Source: Echinostoma caproni
Taxonomy: Eukaryota > Platyhelminthes > Trematoda > Plagiorchiida > Echinostomatidae
Length of the DNA: 16,228 bases
Direction of reading: 5' to 3'
Assembly (NCBI GenBank): GCA_900618425.1
Contig: UZAN01040679.1
Coordinates: 48,310 to 64,537, forward strand
Part shown: positions 1 to 10,500 of the stretch, piece after piece
Layout of the letters: each line of letters begins with the position of its first letter
Position numbering within the stretch: the first letter of the stretch is position 1
The notes under the pieces: model-generated
What the model was told of the DNA's origin: nothing
Seen by the model: only the letters and a program-made list of their open reading frames with translations
The model's database searches: none
Made by a program: the position numbers and the translations under genes

Positions 1-1369
1 CTGTATTTTTAACTGCAACAATGAAAACTGATGAACTTATTATCGAATTCGCCATAAATCTTATCCCTGTGTTTAATGAGTTATCCGTGAGAATGCAGAG
101 AAAGCAACGACTTGAAGCTATGAGGCTTTGGCCATGCATCATTCCTTCTAAAGTAGATAGGAGTAGAAATGAATTAGACCTAGTGATAGCCATATTCTAA
201 GAATCAAAACACCAATCATGTGATTCCCCCTAAAGAAAGCTGGGCTTTTCATATTTCCCCATTACAATAGCAGGAAGGTACAATGCAGCATACCAAACTG
301 TTAGGTTATCTTTTTGACAGTTGGATCCTTATCCGGCATACCGTTTGGGTAATTCTTGGTTATCTTTGTTAACCTAATCGACCTCATCTTCGATCACCGC
401 GTCGATGTTGATACTTCTGAAATTACCAAGATCTGAAACCTTCGAGTGATAGGCAATTTCTGGTTCATTTTGAACTTCTAAAAACTGGACATTATGTAAT
501 AATAATAAACCAAATGCCTATCATATCGACGCCAACAGCTTTCATTTATATGAGAATCGATGACCAAATGATGAGGCATCCATGCGTGGGTTTGAATTCT
601 ACGGAGGTTGATGAACTTTGCACAATTTCAGCAAATAAATTCGATAGAGACTAAAATGATTTGACTTTGGAAGGACTAATCTTAAGGAGTCTATAGATGC
701 TGAAGGTTATCAGTTCAGCAGTTGTTCATTAAAAGTTAACCAGTACAGAAACTCCATCTGGCTCTCGAATGACCAAGTGAAAGCTGAAGTAGCGCTATCA
801 ATCGACAGCGTCGGGAGAGCTTTTCTGTGGCTACGGTCAATATCAGTGGGGAACTGAAGGAAAGCATCGATCACCAATTAAATAGCGATACAGATTACAT
901 TTAATGTCAACAACGGGATTAAACATAATATCCAACAGAACAGAACGAAGGGTGAAATGCGGGTACAAAGAATGCAGTTAGTTCACAATGCCCTCAAGCG
1001 GAACTCTTTTGAATAACATCCGGAAGCTTTCAAAAAAGTAATTTAAAGATAGCTTGAAATACTACACACTGTTCATCTGAACCACCAATTTGTAACTGAA
1101 TAAAGAATTATTGCTCACATGCGGATCCAACAGGTGTGCACCTGAACCAGAACCCGAGAGTCCTCTGTGACAAAGTATTATGGACCGGTTCTCGTAGCTC
1201 GGATGGACTGAATTGAAGTTCTCTGTTGCTTATGATATTTGAGGCAATGAAGACATTTGTAGGCGATTTGTTTTATCATCAAGTGAGGACAGATATGGTG
1301 GAATGGACGTGTCTCGACTGTGTATATTCATTTTTCATTTGACTCATCGATTTCCTTTCATTCTAACAG
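1..1369. other. Intron sequence upstream of the first visible exon
   Basis: No recognised coding exon, RNA gene or repeat. A short + strand frame is open from the window edge to a TAA at 198-200, with an ATG at 21 (59 codons from the ATG). It resembles nothing I know and is probably chance or transposon debris. The 3' end shows a T/C-rich stretch and TTCTAACAG, the acceptor of the exon at 1370, with CTAAC a plausible branch or acceptor context. Confidence 0.6.
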
Positions 1370-1564
1370 AACCCAGGTTATGCCGGTCGACAGGAATTGC
1401 CCGAGAATTTGAAAATTAACTTCCGTTCTGTCGCCATGATGGTTCCGGATCGACAAATTATTATCCGGGTCAAACTGGCCGCTTGCGGTTTTGTGCAAAA
1501 TATTATCTTGGCGCGTAAATTCTACGTGCTATATAAGTTGTGCGAAGAACAGCTGACCAAACAG
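1370..1564 (+). CDS. DNAH5/8-like: Dynein heavy chain exon: end of AAA1
   Basis: This exon encodes 65 residues beginning [14 protein letters not shown], the stretch just after AAA1 sensor I that is nearly invariant in dynein heavy chains. It continues through [12 protein letters not shown] and ends CEEQLTKQ. The acceptor is TCTAACAG before 1370 and the donor is CAG|GTTTGT at 1565. Both ends are phase 0. The preceding exon, which should supply the GxFITM of AAA1, was not found in the first 1,369 bases, so that exon lies upstream of the window. Confidence 0.95.
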
Positions 1565-4500
1565 GTTTGTTTGATTGATTACTTGATTTCTCTTTTTGAA
1601 CGTTTTTTTCATCCGGTTCGATCTATTTGCTCTGATCACAAAGCACTCGTGAATTAGTACCGCGAATAATTTAGAAGTGTTGTGAGATACTACTTACATT
1701 TATGAGCAGTATGCAAAATAATGTAGTTGTCGGTTTCCTTTAACAATCAAAAATTAACAAAACCACTGAGGGAGACTTGCTGTACCCCCAAAAAAATAAC
1801 TACTGACTGCTTCATTCACTACCCAGTGTGCTACCGGGAATGGTGATGACATGTTTTAAATACCTGTTGTACTTGTATGTATGCCAAATTATTGATATCT
1901 CCACTGTAATCTGTAATAAGTAACTCTCCTCGATAGGGCACCGCGTTGTGCAAACATGGCAAAAATATATTGGGCAAATAAATCTGCGGTCTGCTGATTC
2001 AGTTTCACACATGTACAAAGGAGTGGAAAGTATATTAACAATTCAACAACAATCACAGTCGGGTGTACAAGTCACCTTTATGTTCGGCACTCTATACAGT
2101 CCATCTTTGCAGAACGACAGAAACCGATCAGAGGAGTTGACACGTTTATTTTCCGCAGTTAGCGCATTGATCTAAGCCTTTTTAATCATCACGTGTTTCA
2201 CTAATTTAATGATTATAATGGAATAGAATAAAATACCGCCTATTTGCATAGTAGTTGCTTACTTATTTTGGTTACTGATCCAATAGTTTTGAACGTCCAG
2301 TGCAAGTGGAATGCGGAATTGTATTGAATACCGAAATGACACATTTATCGTAAGTATGATTAAGACCAGGAAAGTTAAAATAGTCTATCATACATAAAAA
2401 TAAGAAAACAATGCATATGAAACCAACTAATCTGACGAGCAATTTACCAGATCGTCTGCCTCTCATTCATATGTTTAAATTCCGATATTATTTCATGAAT
2501 TAGATCGGTGCGGAGAAAACGAAGCGGAAATTAAAATGGGTAGAAAGCGCTCTCTACTAAGTAATCGAAACGAATCTTTTACTACGCACATGCATCACCT
2601 GGGATACCTTGGATCAGTCACAACTCAATCGTGATTACTTGTGAGTAGTAGAACGGAATGCGCNAAGTTTGCTTAAGCTGTTTGTCACACCGTCCCGGAG
2701 ACAGAGAAGGATACACAACTCGTATACTGAGTGCACCGATGACAATATGCGCCAGTGGTGAGCTTCCATGCGTGACAAAGTCAAATCTGGTGCCTCCCGC
2801 ACGTATGCTGAATAACGTTGAGATCTGAGTTCTATTCATTCAACAGCAAAATTCACATTAGTTGTGCATTGAATTATTCCAGTTAACATATTTTTAACAT
2901 AATCAAATACGCGGCTACTGAAAATTCACATCTTATTCGGATTGTGACCTCCAAGGTCACATAATGAGAAAGAATGAAACCAAATGAATCCCTTAAATAG
3001 ACTGGGTAAGTTTCATCACATTTAAAATTTCACTTCACGTACTAAAGAAACTTAATGGATGAAGAAAATTTCGCCACATTACTCAATCGTCTTGGTCATA
3101 TATTTGCCAAAGTTCTGTCAGTAGTGTTGATTGGTTGATATTATAACTGACCATCCTTCAGATTTCACTTCCGTGCACATTCAGTCGGTCAAACATTTAC
3201 TCGGAAGCATTACACTTGAGTTTTGTTCTTTTGAAAGCTCATCAGTAGTGCATACCCACCGTTCCGTTCGGGATTTGAAATCCGGACCCATCTCATGGAA
3301 TGTGTGTTACTGCTATACCAATCAATTCACGCCAGGGCCGAATCGAATTGTCAATGCATGTTTTATTCAGATGCAGTCTTCAGAGAGAGAGAGAGAGAGA
3401 GAGTCAGTCAGTTCAATTTGGCCCGGCAGCAACAAAGAGACACACTGTTGACTATCTGTTCACTCCACTCGAAAGCCTCCTACCATTAGTCAGAGTTACA
3501 ATGTCAGAACACTGACCAGTGCGATCACACGTACTTGTGAAGTTTGTGAAATCAGTTATTCACATTCGATGAGATTGTTGCCGTTCACTTTACCCCTACC
3601 TGCTAATGATTTGTTTGGGTTGTTCCATCGGAACATTCATACAGGTTCACTACGATTTCGGATTGCGTAATATATTATCTGTGCTGCGTACACTGGGCGC
3701 TGCACGGCGTGCCAATCCAAATGACCCGGAGGAAAGGTCGGTGATGCGTTGTTTACGAGACATGAACCTGAGCAAATTGGTGGATAAAGATGAACCGCTT
3801 TTCATGTCCCTGATCAACGATCTATTCCCCGGAATTATCCTGGACAAAGTCAGCTATCCGGAATTGCAAGCGGCCATACGGAATCAAGTGACTGCAATGA
3901 ATCTCATCAATCATCCGGCGTGGAATTTGAAAGTGATTCAGGTCAGTACCGGTGGTTTTAGTTCCTATGTTTGGACCGCCTTTTGAATCAAGGAATGGGA
4001 CAACAAGTACAACGCTGAAAACCGTATCCAGGTGAAGACAGACATTCAGATTAATTAGGGTTGTGGAGAAGTAAATGAATGCATTGGTGACTCTGTGTCT
4101 CCGATCGTCGGTTACGCTGATCCCGAGGTCTCCAACCAGAAAGCCTAACGTAACTTACATGCCCCAGCGCCCTGTGCATTCGTGTCCCTCAGTCCAATGC
4201 AACTTAAACAAATGATGATTAGTCTTTTGGCGTTCTGGTTATTTGCCTGATGAGGATGGTGTTTTACTGGTCGGTTGATAAAGACCAGCTGAACAATGAG
4301 TAACTCTTCAGAAACAAACAACTGGAAAGCAATCGAACCAACTCACAACAACTTCTAGGGCAATATTTTGCATTAGCACAGAACACAGTAGAAAGGAAGG
4401 TAACAGCCTCCTGTTTTTAATCCCATAAAGTAACTATTAAGTCCGTCCTCTGGTTTACTATCGTCGGACACGCTAGGACGCCGTGAAAGCTACCTCGGAA

Positions 4501-7500
4501 TGTTTTTATTCGTGGTCATGAAAAATAGCTATATCCATCGATTGCTAAGGTGGTCCATCGATCGATCGATCGGTCGATCAAACTAAGAGGTCGTGACAGC
4601 CACTTGCCTGGCCAGTACTCACAGAACATCTGTTTAGTGTAAACGAGTAGCTGAATGCTTGCAGTTTCCGTTGAAATCCTTATCAAGAAATTATCGAAAT
4701 GAGAATTTTAACAGAATATACAAATGCAGTTTCTAACAATGAGTTCTGGTGTAACTCACTCAGTCTAGTTTACTAGTTGCGCTGTTCATCAGGACCGTCT
4801 TTATTCATTCTTACTTCAGAGCATGATTAAACTTTTATGCCAACTACTCCCGGAAAGTTGGCCACATCTAGACACTAAGGACAGCAAACTCAAATATGAC
4901 AAATCTTGTAAAGTTCCATATCCGACTGGGTGTCCAACTGGATGGCATCTTTGTAAACAATCCGGAAATCATTTCCTACGGAAAAGTGGGCTCCTATAAG
5001 CAACTGAGACCGTTGCTCCAATTTTTACATCCGAACATTTACGGTAAATATTTTTATCACCAAATGAATTGTTTCGCCTCTAGAAAACTCAAGGAAAAAT
5101 TGCTCCCCTGCCAACTCAATCAGACTTGGAGACAGTTTCTTCTACAGATTTCGCTCCCTTTTCCAATGCTGATAACCCTTCCAGTTGTGAGCATGTTAGA
5201 TGTTACCTTAAAGTCTGCTATGGCTTGTGCTGCCTAGTTGAAACTTTATTCATTCGAACCGACTGATTCCCTTTGCTTCTTCTAAAACAGCTACGCTATA
5301 ATAAAGAAAAGGCCTACAGGACTGGAAGGTGCAGTGCTGTCACACATCTATTATTTTCAATCAAAATGTGGATACAGCATCTAAATCGGTTATATATTGT
5401 AACTCTTGTGGGAAACAAGAACCGTTTTGATATATGTCCTACCTTGAAGCAGTTCTGTAGTTCGTGCAATTGTTCTTTCCTGGATGATGAGGAGCTAAAT
5501 TGTCAATTCGCGGATGATTCTGTGCTAAACTCAATACTACATTCATTTTCATCTACTGGGGAGAACCAATCTGTTACCCCGGTAAAAGTTTCTAAGGTGC
5601 TGATGTTTCTTAATCCCAACAAGGCACATAGCCCGGAATCATTATCCTCTGTCCTGTTGAATGTGTTTGCCAAACAACTTCCTTCACCTATTTCCGAATT
5701 GTTCAGTTTGGGCATGTCATTTGGAAACAAATTTCCCTTCTTGCTGGGGTGCTGCCTGGATAACACCAATCCCCCCAGTGGGAATCTTCCAAATAACATC
5801 ACAACTACTGAAAGCTTTCGGAAGAGCACTTCTAAACAGGATGACCCTTCTATCTGTTGCTTAAAATACTATTTAGTTTGCTTACAAACCATCACTTTCC
5901 ACTCTTGATGCAATTGCCCACGTTGTTTACTCCCTTTCATTGGATAACTTGGCTGGCATCGTCTGTTGCACTTTCCTTGACTATGTCAATGCTTTCGAAT
6001 CATTTGACGGAGGTATTGTCATCAAATGTCTTTCGGATTGCGGTCTGGCACCTGATGTGTTGATTGTACTAATCAATTAATTCTCACCTAGGATGCAGTT
6101 CACTTTTTTGTAACAGCTCTTCCTCCATGGTAGAAGTTAACTCTGGGTTTTTTTCAAGGTACTATTTTGCGTCCATTTCTTTTTTCGCTGTACGTTAACA
6201 ATCTTTTCATCCCTCCCAACTTTGTGGTGTGGTTGTCCTTTGACTCATCCCGACAGTTTCTGCCAACTTCGAGCTTGTCTAAGCTCAACTTTTTGTTGGT
6301 TCATGACCCGATCCTTGATGCTCAATGTCGACAAATGTGTAGATGTTCATTTTAGCTTTGAGACTAACACTCATTATCAAAGTCTTTCTAGTAACCATCC
6401 TGAATTTGCTGTTAAGGGTAACATCATCCCCAAAGCTGACTCGGTTAACTATCGCTGAGTTGATTTATCACATAATCTTTCTTGGTTCAAGCATGTTGAA
6501 AACATTTACATTACAGTTCGTAAATTATCCTTTCACGCTTTCAGACTTGAAAGGTTCGGTGTTACCCGTAGTGTAATTCTTAAATTTGTGACCACCTTCT
6601 TTTTTCCGCACCGGTTATACTGTTCCCCAGTATTTTTCCCAGTCTGTGGGAGAAAGATTGTATTCTCTTTTCCAGATCTCGTAAAATTCTTTCCCGTTGT
6701 TATAGCTTTCCCGAGACCGTTTTCGTTGATTTCATTTTGAGCAAGTGTTTTCATTATTGTGATCAACATTTGGTGTATAAGTTTTTGTGCCAGGGCCGGG
6801 ACTCAAACTGCGAGTTTTCAGGTTGAAAGTTAAAACCCCGATCCCCACTCATCCGCTTGAGTGAATGACTACATCTATTTGGTATGTTTTATTTATTTTT
6901 TTTGGGGGGGGGGAGGGACTAGCTCAGGTGGCCACCAGCACCAGTGTCTGGGGCGTAGATCGTATGCATATACACGGATGTTATCGTTACCCACATTCTG
7001 CTATGTCACTCAGTGTCAATACAAACTTTAGTTCCGTCTGGTCTGGTGATCTTCAGTCCTATAGATCCTACACTTTTCCCCATATTTCATCATTATTTGA
7101 CCACCACAGGCCTTGATTCAGTGATCACTGGCCTCAACAAACATTTTACACTATGAAATTCGTGACAATTACTTTAGTCGCCATAACCGAGATGCATTTG
7201 TGTTATTGCGCCATTGCCATTATTACATACTCTTCACCTAACCACACATAACTGATTCCGTTTTCTACGCTCCACCAGCAACGATCATATCCCTGCATTG
7301 CATGGCAGAACGGGCCAAACTGCTGCAATATACACTGTAGTCTCCTATAGTCCCCCACGTAGCAGTCGGAAATTGCGACGGAGACCAACCGACAAATACC
7401 AAAACAGTCTTCTCTGAATGTGCCAATATTACATCCGATACACCGCGTGCTCCTGTATCTCAGTGCCTCCAATTCACAAGTAGAACTGGTCACGGGATTC

Positions 7501-10500
7501 ATGCATACTGTCGGTTCATCATGCATGCGTGTCCGGATTTTTCCTCACATCTGTCGTGTTCATGCTTCTGAACAGAATTCAGTCAAACACAGAAAGAGAA
7601 CATGATAGAAGAGAAGACCTATAAAAATTGAGTTTACCAGTTTCTCATCTTTTACCGCGGTGAATTGCTGAATACCACCCGGTGAAAATTGGAAATTGTT
7701 GAGCAGATGAAAATCCAACAATACTCAGCAGTTGAACCGGGCGTTGTCCTCCATTTTATTGCGCAACACGTTGTAAACCATAAGTGTGGTGAATCGTGGG
7801 GCCATAAAAATTTCTTTTCGAGAGCGTTGCTCCACCGGTGACTTGTTGGCTCTCGTCTCATAATCCTGGTCAGCTGCACTTAATTACCATGGAGAAATGC
7901 GTTTGGTCTCGCTTGGCATATCAAAGGCTTTCGAACGAGTTTGACACTAAGGGGTCTACTGGCGAAACTACCCATGTTCGGGTTCCCTTTGGCGCTCGTA
8001 GCTCGAACCGTCTCTGTCCGAATTGCAACCTTAGATCACTTTCAACTATCCTTTCTTCTTCTATTCTTCATCCAAATGAGCAGCTAAAAGACAGCAACCA
8101 AAACCGGCGCACGAATATGCGTGGTTAATGGTTGTGCAAACTGAAACTGAAACTGTCGGAATTGATAGGGTTCTATCTCAGCCGTTCCTCGTGAATACTG
8201 TTGTTCTTCAAGGTTCAGTACCTGCACCCTCCCTCTTTCTTCTATTCACCAATGATCTCCTTTCCAAAGCTGTCAACCCGAGCCATTCTTTTGCCGATAA
8301 CGCCACCCTCCACTGCTTCCTCTTCTACCGCATTACTTTTCATGCCCAAAAAAACATCGATGGTGAACGTAATGCAGTAAATGTGTCACTGGACTGCGAT
8401 CTGAAACACGTCTCCTCCAAGGGTATGTCAACCATGTTTTATTCAATGCTTCAGAAACCTCACTCCTATCAATTTCTCTAAAACGCCACTTATTTTCCCC
8501 CAATAATCTTTTGATTACACCCAACTGCGTTTCACAGACTCTGTTTCCCTTCTTCAATTGCCTATAACTTCTTCTTTATTCTGGACCCCCTTGGTAGCTC
8601 AGCTTGCTTCTCGTGCAAGTTTTTTTCATTACGCGTCAGATGCTTCTCCCTAGCTAATCTTCTACTGTACAAAGCTCAAATCCGCTCGGCTCTTGAATAC
8701 TGTAGTCACATGTGGGGTGAAGGTTTTGGCTTCTTCCCTTTTCTCTACTTAATCACGTTCAACAAAAGATCATCCGGCTAATTGACCACTCTTCCCTAAC
8801 CTGGAATCTACAGTCACTACCCCATCGTCCGGGAATTTACCGTTCTACTATAACTCGCATTATATGTAGTAAAAAAATAAAAATAAATAAATCGGATGTG
8901 CACACCAAATAACAAGATGTATATAATAACCCTTTGATTGGTTAACAATAAAGCTTTGCATCACAAAAAGGACAAAGGTCTCAACGAACCGAAACTATTG
9001 ATTCGAGGTTTCATGTGATGTTTTTTACACGGTATTCAAAATCCCGAGTCAGGAAATTCCGAGATTGTAGTATAATCCACTCGACTAACACGTCAATACA
9101 TCTAAATCTTACACGTTTTATATTATTTCTAATTATGCATAAAGAATAAGAAAGCAACTTGTGAAACTCGCAATGTGTGCACATGCTCAGGGGTATTGTC
9201 AATACACATTTGCTCATCTCCTCCCGCAGCTTTTTGAAACTCAGCGCGTGCGACACGGTATGATGACTCTCGGTCCATCCGGTGCTGGGAAGACGTGCTG
9301 TATCAATGTGCTCATGCGATCCATGGGTGAGTGTGGAGCACCGCATCGGGAAATGCGTATGAATCCAAAAGCCATCACAGCCCCGGAAATGTTTGGCAAA
9401 TTGGATGTGGCCACAAACGATTGGACCGATGGGATCTTTTCCACCCTGTGGCGTCGTTCACTGAAAACCAAAAAAGGTGAAAATGTGTGGATTGTTCTCG
9501 ACGGACCGGTTGATGCGATTTGGATTGAGAATTTGAATTCCGTCCTGGATGACAATAAAACTCTGACCTTGGCCAACGGGGATCGGATCCCGATGGCACC
9601 GAATTGTAAAATTGTGTTCGAGGTGCACAATATTGATAATGCCTCACCGGCCACGGTCTCTCGGAACGGTATGGTTTTCATGTCCAGTTCCGTGCTCGAC
9701 TGGGATCCAATTACACGAGTAGGTTATTCAAACTCTGTTCACTGTTTTGTTTAAATTTGTCCCCGAAATTCATGTGGGACTGAAAAGTGTTTGATCTGAA
9801 TAACTAACTAATTTTCCGATAGAACAAAACAGTTATTGGGTGAGAGTTTTTTCCCCTCTACACAAGTACAAAAGATCTCACGTGTGTTGTCGTTCACATT
9901 TTTTCTCGTACGATCACAGTTGAGATCCTTTTTCTTAGGTCTAAGTGGTGACAGAAAACGAGCGATCGAGCGATCGAGTGCTTGTTCCCTCGTGAGAGAA
10001 GACCGTGTCTCTGATTTGATTCTTTTGAATGCTGCATGAGTTGTTGGTCCAGTGACCGTCCAATCAGGTTACATCTAACCAATTCCGTGGCGCACCCGCT
10101 CGTTGACTGTCAGGTTCTCGGGCTTCAACTGGTTGTTCTGACAGATTATCTCTTCTCAGTGGATACAACTCCCTGTCATTTAATATCCAAAAGGTTGTCA
10201 TACGTTTTTCTAACTTATATATTTTGTAATTGTTTGGCAACTGGCATAGGCTAAATACCTCTATGGTCTATAACATCAAAATTTAACCTGTTACTAGCTT
10301 TTTTCTATCATCTACCAAAAAGAACTAGAAATTATTTGAAGATCTCACCTATGCAACATGGTGATCATGGACAAGGTCAATCCGGTGCCTTATGTTCAAG
10401 AGAGTGAGAGGCCTGAGTTTAGCAGGTAACGCGAAAAACTGAATACTTATACACCAAAATGGTTTAAAATGATGAACACAAAAATACCATAAAAATGACG

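Larger units (their letters stand above)
3942..9229 (+). other. Intron 2 (5,288 bp, phase 0), retroelement-filled
   Basis: Starts GTCAGT and ends CTCCCGCAG. It separates two exons whose protein sequence is continuous in the family. The portion 3942-4869 shows only an ATCG simple repeat. From about 4870 to 8894 it is mostly decayed non-LTR retrotransposon sequence. The portion 8895-9229 is AT-rich with no recognisable feature. Confidence 0.9.

Noticed and set aside
3131..3515. Three overlapping + frames through the GA microsatellite
   Set aside because: Length is inflated by the repeat being open in every frame. No domain and no splice evidence.
4246..4290. CCTGATGAGG segment as a hammerhead core
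   Set aside because: No convincing helix II and GGTT stands where GAAA should be. At most a very decayed relative.
6918..6935. TAGCTCAGGTGG as a tRNA A box on the + strand
   Set aside because: It matches an A box well but no B box or clover-leaf arms follow within 80 bases.
7203..7526. 107-codon minus-strand open frame
   Set aside because: No recognisable domain, Cys/Arg-rich with no sign of constraint, and it lies between retroelement relics.
9241..9681. 146-codon minus-strand open frame
   Set aside because: Shadow of the strongly conserved AAA2 exon on the other strand.
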